DNA from: Sarcodiotheca gaudichaudii
Taxonomy: Eukaryota; Rhodophyta; Florideophyceae; Gigartinales; Solieriaceae
Assembly (NCBI GenBank): GCA_032355985.1
Contig: JAUKVZ010000016.1
Span: 1 to 29,094, forward strand
Length of the DNA stretch: 29,094 nucleotides
Reading direction: 5' to 3'
Below the pieces are notes generated by a model that saw nothing but the letters and a program-made list of their open reading frames with translations, did no database searches and was not told the DNA's origin. Made by a program: the position numbers and the translations under genes. This document shows, one piece after another, positions 1 to 8,623 of the stretch (its first letter is position 1; every line of letters starts with the position of its first letter).

Positions 1-168
1 CTTAGCTTACGGTTAATTCCAGCATGATGTCAGATGTCTCTTTCAAGATATAGACGAGATACTTACAGAGAACTGTGTTAACGGTTGTTCAGCCTTTCTG
101 CAACAGAATGCTAAGATTGTGTAAGCATCTATGAACTATTGTCATATACATCTGCTTGATTTTAAAGT

Positions 169-585
169 ATGTTTTTTATGTTTTCTTTTAATGTTCCAAT
201 TATTTGTACTGTTATAGGAGAAGGAGGATCAGGAGGTGCACTGGGGATAGGTATAGGCGATTCAATTATCATGCTTGAACATGCTGTTTACACTGTAGCA
301 ACTCCTGAAGCATGCGCTGCTATTCTATGGAAAAATAGTCAAGAGTCGCCTGAAGCAGCAGAAGCTCTCAAGATAACAGCTTCTGATCTCAAAGTTTTAG
401 GTATCATTAATAAAATTGTACCAGAGCCATTGGGTGGAGCACAGGCAGACCCATTACAGGCTGCTCAAAACCTCAAAGAGGTTTTATTGACAGAACTTAA
501 TTTTCTAATGAATCTACCAGCTGCCGACAGAAGAAATGAAAGATATAATAAGTTTAGAAAAATGGGTACATTCTATGAAAATTAG
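169..585 (+). CDS. accA: Acetyl-CoA carboxylase carboxyltransferase alpha subunit, C-terminal part only
   Basis: AccA and AccD together move the carboxyl group from biotin to acetyl-CoA, making malonyl-CoA for fatty acid synthesis in the stroma. The 138-codon frame holds the family's C-terminal half, including VPIICTVIGEGGSGGALGIG and the following LEHAVYTVATPEACAAILWK. Whole AccA proteins have roughly 320 residues, so more than half is missing. Similarity begins abruptly near base 178 (MFSFNVP), and a stop lies in frame at 163-165. None of the three frames in bases 1-168 shows the expected upstream motif (DTPGAYPG and what follows). The ATG at 169 is therefore probably not the true start. 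The best guess is a 3' exon after an intron that begins outside the window; a truncated gene or an assembly break is also possible. Identity is certain, gene structure is not. Confidence 0.88.
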   Translation: MFFMFSFNVPIICTVIGEGGSGGALGIGIGDSIIMLEHAVYTVATPEACAAILWKNSQESPEAAEALKITASDLKVLGIINKIVPEPLGGAQADPLQAAQNLKEVLLTELNFLMNLPAADRRNERYNKFRKMGTFYEN

Positions 586-721
586 ATGTAGCTATTTTTA
601 TTATCTGAAGATATTGTTTGTAACATTTCATTTCTGTGTAAGATACGTACTACGCAAGAAATATCTATGCTGTACTGGTTGGTAAATACTGTTAAGTAAT
701 ATTTTATATTGTATTAAGTTA

Positions 722-982
722 TTAACTAATAATACCTGTACTTCGTAATCCTAGAATTGCACCCGCTCCAATAACATGTCCTAAGCTAGTTGTAGCCAGT
801 AGTTCAGTTAAACCAAAACCTTCAAGACCTGCAATTGGAATTGAAGGCCCAATATTTCTAACTTGTATTGCGTATCGTCCTACTCCTACTGCGAATATAT
901 TGCTGATAATCATAATGACAGCTACTTGTGTAGACCAAGAAGCATCAGAGTTATTTAAAGCAATTAAAAAGCTGTTATTCAT
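722..982 (-). CDS. psaK: Photosystem I reaction centre subunit X (PsaK)
   Basis: PsaK is a small two-helix membrane subunit at the edge of photosystem I that binds antenna chlorophyll. The 86-residue frame has two hydrophobic segments (about residues 18-36 and 57-80) joined by a polar loop. The end (GHVIGAGAILGLRSTGII) and the middle (GVGRYAIQVRNIGPSIP) are typical of the family, and the length is normal. The ATG at 982 is the only good start. It is the next minus-strand gene after the ccsA end region, with 158 bases between them in which I see no gene. Confidence 0.93.
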   Translation of the reverse strand: MNNSFLIALNNSDASWSTQVAVIMIISNIFAVGVGRYAIQVRNIGPSIPIAGLEGFGLTELLATTSLGHVIGAGAILGLRSTGIIS

Positions 983-1140
983 TATATTATTATATGTATG
1001 TGTATTTTATATATTAAGGTCTCAGCAGTATGTATGTTTAAGTAATCTTATTCTAAAATAGAAAATCATTTCCTTCAATGTTAATATTATAAGAATTAAC
1101 ATTTCACATAACCACCAATCTGAGATGCGATTCATTTTAA

Positions 1141-2091
1141 TTATGATACCCATCCGTAGCTGTGTAAGCCCTGACCTAAGAAATTAACACCAAGATAGCA
1201 AATCCAAACAATAAAAAAACCAACTGATGCTATAATAGCAGGTTTTTTACCTTGCCATGATTGTGTTAGGCGCGAATGTAAGTATGATGCAAAAATAAGC
1301 CAAGTGATCAACGCCCAAGTCTCTTTTGGATCCCAGCTCCAATACGATCCCCATGCTTCATTGGCCCAAACAGCCCCTGAAATAATACCAATTGTAAGCA
1401 TCGGAAACCCTAAACCAATAATTCGATAGCTTAGATTGTCTAAACTTTCTAATAAATTCATACGGGGTGATGACTGAATATTTATATCCGTAGATTCTTT
1501 CTTCTCAAGCCTTTCTCGATTCTTACTACTTTGATTTATCACAGATAGACTTAAGATTTTTCCAGTTGCACTACCTTTGAGCTGAATAGACTGACCGAAA
1601 GTAATAATTAGAAAAAAAATAGAAATTAAGGAACCTATGATTAGAAATGCATAACTAAGCATCATAATGGTTACATGCATCATTAGCCAATTAGAGCGTA
1701 AAGCAGGAACTAAAGGACTTGCTTGTTGCATTTCAATAGGTAAAGAAAGACTAGCAAAAGCAATAATAAATAATTGTATTGGCACACTAATAGCACCCAC
1801 TACTTGGCTATTAGTTTGTCGCTCAAGAATGAGATGGACTAATGTTAAGCACCAGGTTAGAAATACCAACGATTCGTATAAGTTACTTAGCGGAAAATAA
1901 CCATTAGCTTGCCAGCGACTTGCTAGTGTAAAGGCTAATAGTATATTAATAACTAATACTCCAATTCTACTAATTTGCTTGATTTTCTTTATTCTCGGAA
2001 AGGCAATACTTGTCCAATAAGCCAATAAAGTCACTAGTAGAAGACCAAAAGATATATTAATGCATGTATTTTGCATTATACTTGAATCCAT
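1141..2091 (-). CDS. ccsA: Cytochrome c biogenesis protein CcsA (Ycf5)
   Basis: CcsA works with Ccs1 in the thylakoid membrane to deliver haem and attach it to apocytochromes f and c6 on the lumen side (system II). The protein is very hydrophobic, with about eight membrane segments. It has the tryptophan-rich haem-handling motif (YWSWDPKETWALITW, about residues 249-263) and conserved histidines in HVTIMMLSY, near YLHSRLT, and in the C-terminal LHSYGWVS. The frame can be opened further at a TTG at 2103, but the ATG at 2091 is preferred because a GGAG ribosome-binding sequence lies just before it. Length (316 residues) fits the family. It is a lone gene; the cpeA terminator hairpin lies upstream. 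Confidence 0.95.
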   Translation of the reverse strand: MDSSIMQNTCINISFGLLLVTLLAYWTSIAFPRIKKIKQISRIGVLVINILLAFTLASRWQANGYFPLSNLYESLVFLTWCLTLVHLILERQTNSQVVGAISVPIQLFIIAFASLSLPIEMQQASPLVPALRSNWLMMHVTIMMLSYAFLIIGSLISIFFLIITFGQSIQLKGSATGKILSLSVINQSSKNRERLEKKESTDINIQSSPRMNLLESLDNLSYRIIGLGFPMLTIGIISGAVWANEAWGSYWSWDPKETWALITWLIFASYLHSRLTQSWQGKKPAIIASVGFFIVWICYLGVNFLGQGLHSYGWVS

Positions 2092-2178
2092 AATAAGCTC
2101 CAACGTATGTAGTATTTATAATTACGTATATTATATAATACTACTATACATCAATATCATAACTGAGCTTAGTTGTTC

Positions 2179-2235
2179 AATAAACAAATAAAATAGCTAA
2201 GCAATAAGCTTGCTTAGCTATTTTATTTGTTTATT
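2179..2235 (-). terminator. 26-bp perfect hairpin behind cpeBA
   Basis: Arms 2179-2204 and 2210-2235 are exact reverse complements (26 bp), with the five-base loop TAAGC. The hairpin lies 18 bases past the cpeA stop (2254) in the direction of cpe transcription. It probably ends or protects the abundant phycoerythrin mRNA. There is no clear run of T after it, so 3'-end stabilisation may matter more than classical termination. Because the arms are perfect, it would also fold in RNA coming from the other strand. Confidence 0.75.
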
Positions 2236-2253
2236 ATATTATCAAGCTATAAA

Positions 2254-2763
<510 letters not shown>

Positions 2764-2824
2764 TTATTAAGTATTTAGCCTAAGAGTATAAAAATTTATA
2801 TACTCTAGTCTATAACAGCTTTTA

Positions 2825-3388
<564 letters not shown>

Positions 3389-3523
3389 TTAGCTGTTTCA
3401 GCTGTTAAAAAATTGAACTTGCTGATGTATTAGTATCGAATACATAATATATGACAGTTCTAATAACCTATGAAGAACAAAGTAATATATTGTAACAATA
3501 AAATTTAGTTAAAAATAGAGGAT

Positions 3524-3697
3524 TTAAAACTTACTGTTCTTAATCATAAATTTAATTATATTATCTTTTATGAGCATGTAGCGAAGTAGCAAGTATAAAT
3601 ACTCTTTACTTTCATTTTTGCGGAGTTCTGTAATTTGATTCTCTTTTATTTTCAACTTAAACTGCTGTTCAAGACTTAAGTTATTTGGGTAGTTCAT
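3524..3697 (-). CDS. nblA: Phycobilisome degradation protein NblA (Ycf18)
   Basis: A 57-residue protein. NblA proteins bind phycobiliproteins and the Clp protease partner and trigger phycobilisome breakdown under nutrient stress. The translation reads MNYPNNLSLEQQFKL at the start and ends YMLIKDNIIKFMIKNSKF. The LSLEQQF opening, a polar turn in the middle (ELRKNES) and the MIKDN-type second helix match red algal Ycf18 and give the helix-turn-helix hairpin of the family. The start is at 3697 and the stop at 3524-3526. It lies between cpeB and cpcG, pointing the same way as cpeBA, with 165 bases before cpeB. No clear ribosome-binding site precedes it. Confidence 0.9.
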   Translation of the reverse strand: MNYPNNLSLEQQFKLKIKENQITELRKNESKEYLYLLLRYMLIKDNIIKFMIKNSKF

Positions 3698-3997
3698 TAA
3701 TAATTCTATAAATGTGTTTCAACCAGATCTAAATTCTGTTTTCAATGATCTTTTACAAGCTTTAGTAATAATAAAAAATTGCAACTTATTTTTAATAAAT
3801 ACCCTTACTGAGGTTTTCATAGTATACTTTATCTGTATGGCATTATTGTAGTCTTATAATCAACAATTTTATATTTATAGATATATAAACACAACATATA
3901 AAAGTAATATATTATTAAGATTATGCTAGCCTATAGCGCTTGCTCTAATTATAAAATATCATATACACAGTAGAATCAATAATTCCGGAGAATAAAT
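3698..3997. other. Divergent spacer between nblA and cpcG, no gene seen
   Basis: About 300 AT-rich bases separate the starts of nblA (minus) and cpcG (plus). They must carry both promoters, but no match is good enough to name. The only clear signal is the ribosome-binding sequence CCGGAG at the right edge, before the cpcG ATG. I see no tRNA fold and no open frame of note. Confidence 0.5.
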
Positions 3998-4687
3998 ATG
4001 CCTATTCCAATATTAAATTATTCGTTATCAACTCAAAATCAAAGAGTTAATGGTTTTGAATCTTATCCTGGTGATGAGCAGCCAAAAGTTTATACAACTG
4101 ATGATGTACCAACCGCAAGTGGAGTTGATGAAATTATATGGGCTGCATATCGCCAAATCTTTAGTGAGCATCAGAATCTCCGAAGCAATATTAATGAAGC
4201 TCTTGAATCCCAATTAAGATTTGATCAAATCAAGGTTAAAGATCTTATTAAAGGACTATTGCTTTCTAACGCTTTTAGAGACTTAAATTACAATGTGAAT
4301 AATAATTATCGTTTTGTTGAAATGTGTGTTCAAAGAGTATTAGGTCGTGACATTTATAATGAAAGAGAAAAATATGCATTTTCTGTGATTATAGGATCTA
4401 AAGGATTAGAGAACTTTGTTGATATATTATTGAATAGCGATGAGTATATGGAAAACTTTGGTGACTCTACAGTGCCTTATCAAAGAAGAAGAATTATTGC
4501 TCAAAGAAGTAAAGGAGAAATGCCATTTAATTTAAAAACTCCGAGAACATCTCAAGCTTTCATGCGCAAAGCTGGGATGCCTCAACTAAATTGGGCTGGT
4601 CCTGTTCGACAATTTAGGCCTCAAGAACAAGCTCCCAAAGCAGGAGATCCAGCACTATTTTTATCAATGGTACTAGATGTAGCGTAA
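3998..4687 (+). CDS. cpcG: Phycobilisome rod-core linker CpcG
   Basis: CpcG joins the peripheral rods to the allophycocyanin core of the phycobilisome. The 229-residue protein consists mainly of one phycobilisome linker domain (about residues 15-180). The domain includes DEIIWAAYRQIFSEHQ, the RFVEMCVQRVLGRDIYNERE block and the DILLNSDEYMENFGD block, all typical. A short basic and proline-containing tail follows. Length is normal for red algal CpcG. CCGGAG lies well placed before the ATG. The gene stands alone on the plus strand and ends in a hairpin terminator. Confidence 0.95.
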   Translation: MPIPILNYSLSTQNQRVNGFESYPGDEQPKVYTTDDVPTASGVDEIIWAAYRQIFSEHQNLRSNINEALESQLRFDQIKVKDLIKGLLLSNAFRDLNYNVNNNYRFVEMCVQRVLGRDIYNEREKYAFSVIIGSKGLENFVDILLNSDEYMENFGDSTVPYQRRRIIAQRSKGEMPFNLKTPRTSQAFMRKAGMPQLNWAGPVRQFRPQEQAPKAGDPALFLSMVLDVA

Positions 4688-4699
4688 GAAATTCTTTTT

Positions 4700-4728
4700 A
4701 AGGAGGTCAATAAAGCCATTGACCTTTT
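4700..4728 (+). terminator. Terminator after cpcG
   Basis: GGTCAAT (4705-4711) pairs exactly with ATTGACC (4718-4724) around the loop AAAGCC. Four more A/G bases pair with the T run that follows. The hairpin lies 18 bases past the cpcG stop and is followed by TTTTATT, a good intrinsic terminator. Confidence 0.75.
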
Positions 4729-4745
4729 ATTCTAACACTTAGAAA

Positions 4746-5066
4746 TTAGCTACCTAGCTTAAAGGCATCTACAAATAAGCCATAGACAATACCTATCTTA
4801 ATATTATTTACTTGCGGCACTAAATAGAAACTATTCTTTGGATACACCTTCTTGCTAATAATCTCATAAAACGTTACTATAATTGCTGCTCCTACAAGCC
4901 CCCAGTCTCCAGTTTGACCAGGAATTGTAGACAGAGCTGTCGATATGAAAAAGCCCAGTAGCATACTCAAAACACTTAGACTTAATTCATTTAATTTTTT
5001 GCAGAGTATAGTGTTTATATACTTATATAGATAGTAACTAATTACCTCAATTCTAGTTTGCCGCAT
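4746..5066 (-). CDS. ycf20: Conserved membrane protein Ycf20
   Basis: A 106-residue member of the Ycf20 family, found in cyanobacteria, algal plastids and (nuclear) in plants, where relatives affect non-photochemical quenching. The exact job is unknown. The family core is visible at about residues 36-70: LLGFFISTALSTIPGQTGDWG, followed by a hydrophobic helix and FYEIISKK. It lies 43 bases downstream of apcF on the same strand, so the two are probably co-transcribed. No sign of damage. Confidence 0.9.
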   Translation of the reverse strand: MRQTRIEVISYYLYKYINTILCKKLNELSLSVLSMLLGFFISTALSTIPGQTGDWGLVGAAIIVTFYEIISKKVYPKNSFYLVPQVNNIKIGIVYGLFVDAFKLGS

Positions 5067-5109
5067 ATGGAAATCATTATTTTTAACCTGAACTTGTAAT
5101 TTATTGATG

Positions 5110-5613
5110 CTAAATATTTTGTTCGCCTAAAGAGTTAATAATATACTGAAAAGGCTCGTTCGTAATCTTAAGCTGATCAATGTCTTTAGTCTTTTCAGCA
5201 ATAACATCTTGTAGAATTTGGATACTGCGTATAGTTGGTCCGATCGGTACTTCTAGAGAGTTATAAGTGTCTCGCAATCCATCCAATACTCGCTCGCCTA
5301 TAATATTCACGTTTCCTGCCATAATCGCATAACTTGAATACCGTAAATAGTATTCAATATCTCTTAAACATGCAGCGTATCTGCGTGTTGTATAAGAATT
5401 ACCACCGGGTCTAAGTAATTCAGGTTGTTCTTCGTATAACTTAGCAGATGCTTCTTTCACAATGCTAGATACGTTACTATTAATAACTTCGGCAATTTTA
5501 ATTCTATCCAAACCGCTTTTAAAGTAATCATCCAGTGTATTCATAGCTTCACTATCTAGATATCTTCCAGACAAATCATATTTGTTTACAATACTTGAAA
5601 CAGCGTCTTGCAT
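5110..5613 (-). CDS. apcF: Allophycocyanin beta-18 subunit
   Basis: ApcF replaces one ApcB in the core cylinders of the phycobilisome, close to the terminal emitter that hands energy to the photosystems. The 167-residue protein has a single bilin cysteine, Cys82 (AACLRDIEYYLRYSSYA), and Asn72 in GGNSYTTRR. It lacks the extra cysteines of phycoerythrin beta. The opening MQDAVSSIVNKYDLSGRYLD is typical for ApcF rather than ApcB. It is first in a probable apcF-ycf20 unit; a long spacer lies upstream. Confidence 0.94.
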   Translation of the reverse strand: MQDAVSSIVNKYDLSGRYLDSEAMNTLDDYFKSGLDRIKIAEVINSNVSSIVKEASAKLYEEQPELLRPGGNSYTTRRYAACLRDIEYYLRYSSYAIMAGNVNIIGERVLDGLRDTYNSLEVPIGPTIRSIQILQDVIAEKTKDIDQLKITNEPFQYIINSLGEQNI

Positions 5614-6141
5614 AATTTGAGTCTCCAGCTTATTAATCGCAGTAATAGTACTAATTGTTTATTAGTGTAAAAATCCTAATACCTAATATAATTTATTTTT
5701 TAGATTCTATGTGCGAAACTTGATAGGTATTAACAAAAAGTACAAATAAATTATAAATTAATTATCTTAAACAGTTAGATTATTATATTAGCTATTTTAA
5801 TATCTTAGAAAGATAGTTCGTTAATATCCTGGGTTTAATAATCTCAGAATAAATAACGTTTCTAAGTTGTTATAACAAACAAAATATATGTCTTAAAAGG
5901 CAAATTCTTAGCAACAAAAAAACAGAGAAAAATCCTATTGAGAGAAAATATTGCTGAACGTTACGTTTGAAATTGAACAAAAAAATAATTGTAACAAATA
6001 TAAAGATGTTGTTACGATTTTACCAATAGGATATACAAAAAAAGTCGTGTATATGCTCATAATAGGGTTAATACAAACAGGCCTGTTCCACATTATGTGA
6101 ATATTGTTTTATATGATCGCGCTTAGAGAGGAACCACTACA
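5614..6141. other. 528-base spacer with dyads and a possible folded RNA
   Basis: This is one of the two longest gene-free stretches outside the intron. It holds the apcF promoter region. ATCCTATTG (5932-5940) and CAATAGGAT (6024-6032) are perfect complements enclosing about 83 bases. Inside them AAAAT/ATTTT and GTAACAA/TTGTTAC can also pair. Further right are two adjoining short dyads (6076-6087 and 6089-6099). No SRP, RNase P or tRNA signature was found in it. Confidence 0.45.
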
Positions 6142-6408
6142 ATGAAATTCTATTGCAACTTAGCAAGCAGATCAGATAATTCATTATGTTTAGTCTTTTA
6201 TAGAGTTAATACAATAAAGCACAGGATAACCACAATGGACTGTCCCATTTTAATAACAGGAAAAACTGCCAATATTATTTGTATTCTATCTGTACTACAC
6301 TTGCAAATAGAAAAAGACCTGTCAACTAGCCATGCTCTTTACTTGGGGAAAGAGTTACTCAAGTTAGAGCTATCACTTATAATGCACCAAGATTATACAC
6401 AAAATTAA
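6142..6408 (+). CDS. Small conserved-looking ORF, possibly DUF4346-like
   Basis: An 88-codon frame after a GAGG sequence, between the apcF upstream region and trnR. The first 30 residues look unstructured. The remainder (CPILITGKTA, then HALYLGKELLKLELSL, ending DYTQN) looks like a compact alpha/beta segment. From memory the pattern ITGKTA...HALYLGKEL...Y.Q recalls a cyanobacterial/archaeal domain of unknown function (DUF4346, often linked to pterin-binding proteins). I could not confirm this. A second ATG at 6232, just before CPILITGKTA, may be the true start. It may also be a chance frame, though its composition is unlike random AT-rich DNA. Confidence 0.45.
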   Translation: MKFYCNLASRSDNSLCLVFYRVNTIKHRITTMDCPILITGKTANIICILSVLHLQIEKDLSTSHALYLGKELLKLELSLIMHQDYTQN

Positions 6409-6472
6409 TGTAGTAACACTATACAAACTATTTACATAAGCTGAACTATGCTAATATTATTATAACTTAAGA

Positions 6473-6545
6473 GAGCATGTAACTCAGTGGATAGAGTGCC
6501 AGATTCCGATTCTGGAAGTCGAGGGTTCGAATCCTTTCTTGCTCG
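6473..6545 (+). tRNA. trnR: tRNA-Arg (anticodon CCG)
   Basis: A 73-base cloverleaf. Acceptor GAGCATG pairs with CTTGCTC apart from one T-T mismatch. The anticodon stem CCAGA/TCTGG encloses the loop TTCCGAT, giving anticodon CCG. The T-arm GAGGG-TTCGAAT-CCTTT holds G-T wobbles. Discriminator is G. No CCA is encoded. Confidence 0.93.
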
Positions 6546-6621
6546 TGCTATTTTTCTTGACTTGCGTTATGTTATTAGATACAATTATTGCATAATTTGA
6601 GACATATTATATGTTGGATAA

Positions 6622-6981
6622 GGGACTGCTAGGTTTCTACATGTTAATATTCTTGTAATGAGCTGAGAGTCTGAAGTTTAAGTTTTACTTCTCAAACAAA
6701 AGCTTTTATAATAAACGCAAAAAATCAAATTGTTACGTTTTCCCGTGGCTTAGTAGTAGCATAAAATATCTTGTCTACGAGCTTGAGCATCAATTTCTAC
6801 TTTATTAAGTCGCTATTGATTATATATATATAATACTCTTGGTTCATACATTGGTACCAATAAATTGAATCAATTAACGTAAATGACCAATACAAAATAT
6901 AGATAATTCTCTCATGGTTTTCATACCACTTTATACAAATTTGTATTAACATGGACGTGGGTTCAACTCCCACCAGTTCCA
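6622..6981 (+). ncRNA. ssrA: Transfer-messenger RNA (tmRNA)
   Basis: tmRNA rescues stalled ribosomes and adds a degradation tag. The ends form the tRNA-like part: GGGACTG (6622-6628) pairs with CAGTTCC before the terminal A at 6981. A perfect T-arm GTGGG-TTCAACT-CCCAC precedes it, matching the usual GGACG.GGGTTC end. The tag frame resumes at GCA 6717 and stops at TAA 6762-6764, giving AKNQIVTFSRGLVVA. This resembles the tag I recall for the Porphyra plastid (AENNIIAFSRKLAVA). Length of about 360 is right. The normally conserved GGTTTCGAC near the 5' end reads GGTTTCTAC here. No CCA is encoded. An antisense frame over this gene was ignored. Confidence 0.93.
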
Positions 6982-7110
6982 TTTATCACAGGCCTCTCCA
7001 ATTTTAATAGCTTACTAAACTTAATATAAGAGAGTGCCGTTGTACGCTAGTTCGCGTAATTATTGTTATGGCTACACTGTCATTTTATTATCTTTTATGA
7101 AGGGGGACTC

Positions 7111-8586
7111 GTGAGTGCATTTAATTTTTTTATTTTAAGGCTTTCTTCTCAAGCAGCAAATATTCAACTACCGATTGAAAAAATTTCTATTAATACTTCT
7201 GTCAACATAAAAACTAGAAATGAACTTCTTATTGTTAAAACATTGCAACAAAGACGAAGTTTACCTTATACCATTATTGATAATCCAAAAATTTTAACTA
7301 CTGAATCTGCATATCGTTTTGCTAAACTAAACTCTTATAACAGAGCATTATTTAAAGATCTAGTCAGTAAATACTGGCAACAGTCAATTTTTTTATCAGC
7401 TTTCAATCCCACAACGGATAAGTATATTACAAAGTTAGCGAGGCAACGTAGTGCGAGTACAAAAGACAAACAAAAAAGATTCTTTATAGATTTTAATAAA
7501 GCACTAGTGAGTGATCCAATAAGCGCAAGTGGTATTACTGCCCATCTTCCTCATGATTTTGAAGTAAACAGTCCTGTAAAGTATATCTGGAAAAAAGGGT
7601 TCAATCTGCAGAGACCTAGGTTTTTGCCTAGCTTATCTTTTAGTAGTCTATCAAGAAGTACACCTCAGACAACGCACGTAAAATTATTGCAAAGTCTAAC
7701 TAATAGTCATTTACCCTTATACGTGGTAGTGAATGGTTTCAAGCAAATGATTATTCCTGGGCCTCCTAATGATTTTAGTAATAAAGAGACTTTTAATAAT
7801 GTGTTGCGCCAATGGTATCATAATACTTTTCTCGGGAGTCAAGATGAACATGTCGCTTATCAAGGATGGTTCTTTGTAAATCCCCAAGACGCTCTAGAGT
7901 ATAAAGCATTTATTGCTAATAAAAAAAATGGTACTTCCACTGAAAGTCCTCTTGGAATTTTGCCAAGCAGATTCGACTCTTATTATCGCTTAAATAGAAA
8001 AGCTATGCCTCGAACAGAGTTCCGTTTATTTCCAGATATAGAAGAAGTAGAAAAAATTCTTTACGCACCCAAGTATAAAAAAGACTTAGTCATCGATAGC
8101 AGACAAAATATCGGAAGGTCATATTTCCAGGGGCAACCGATTTATTTAATAGAGCCTACTAAATGTAGTGTAAAAGGTGGCAAACAGAAAATTAATTTCA
8201 CTCCTCGGTATAAGATGCCAATTAATTCTCCTACTGAAGAATATAATCCAATTTTTCTTACAAAAACAAGTGCCTTAAATGCCTGGACAAAAATCAATGC
8301 AAAATATCCAGAATATAGATTACCATCTATACCACAATTACGCCTATATAATTTAGAGGATTTCTTAAAAGATCAAGAAGTCCAAGATAGTCCAGAAAGC
8401 TTTATCTTAATGCCTGGACCTGGTTCATCAATACCTAACCTTGAGTCGTTGCAGTTAATAAATTCTCATGGAAAGCTTCAACATATTGAAGCAGTTTCTT
8501 CTCGTCCTATATTAGCATCCAAATTATGGCTTCAAAGACTTGTATGGTCACTAACAAGACGAAAACCTCCCCAGTGGGAAGTCTAA
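7111..8586 (+). CDS. Hypothetical red-plastid protein, perhaps Ycf80
   Basis: A 491-codon frame if started at GTG 7111. This start is preferred because GGGGGA stands just before it. The frame can be opened at a TTG at 7063, but the extra residues look unlike a protein start. The protein is basic and soluble-looking, without membrane helices apart from a weak hydrophobic N-terminus. It has no motif that I recognise. Scattered segments such as HLPLYVVVNGFKQMIIPGP, HVAYQGWFFVNPQDALEYK and the proline-rich FILMPGPGSSIPN suggest a folded protein under selection. The last of these, with DALEYK, is reminiscent of Tic22-like chaperones, but weakly. Size and position beside rps4 fit the conserved red algal ORF called ycf80, which I cannot confirm. 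Confidence 0.7.
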   Translation: MSAFNFFILRLSSQAANIQLPIEKISINTSVNIKTRNELLIVKTLQQRRSLPYTIIDNPKILTTESAYRFAKLNSYNRALFKDLVSKYWQQSIFLSAFNPTTDKYITKLARQRSASTKDKQKRFFIDFNKALVSDPISASGITAHLPHDFEVNSPVKYIWKKGFNLQRPRFLPSLSFSSLSRSTPQTTHVKLLQSLTNSHLPLYVVVNGFKQMIIPGPPNDFSNKETFNNVLRQWYHNTFLGSQDEHVAYQGWFFVNPQDALEYKAFIANKKNGTSTESPLGILPSRFDSYYRLNRKAMPRTEFRLFPDIEEVEKILYAPKYKKDLVIDSRQNIGRSYFQGQPIYLIEPTKCSVKGGKQKINFTPRYKMPINSPTEEYNPIFLTKTSALNAWTKINAKYPEYRLPSIPQLRLYNLEDFLKDQEVQDSPESFILMPGPGSSIPNLESLQLINSHGKLQHIEAVSSRPILASKLWLQRLVWSLTRRKPPQWEV

Positions 8587-8623
8587 TAACGCATGAGACA
8601 GTACTGGCTAGATTGTTTAAAAG

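Noticed and set aside
70-100. AACTGTGTTAACGGTT hairpin considered as group II domain V for accA
   Set aside because: Only six pairs, no GNRA loop and no full 34-base helix; not good enough to call an intron.
1022-1135. 37-codon minus-strand frame between ccsA and psaK with a hydrophobic middle
   Set aside because: Checked as a possible small photosystem subunit; it matches none that I know and has no ribosome-binding site.
5932-6032. SRP RNA (ffs) or RNase P RNA
   Set aside because: The GGAAG..AGCA apical motif of SRP RNA and the GAGGAAAGT core of RNase P RNA are both missing.
6797-6982. 61-codon minus-strand ORF
   Set aside because: Lies antisense to the tmRNA 3' half.
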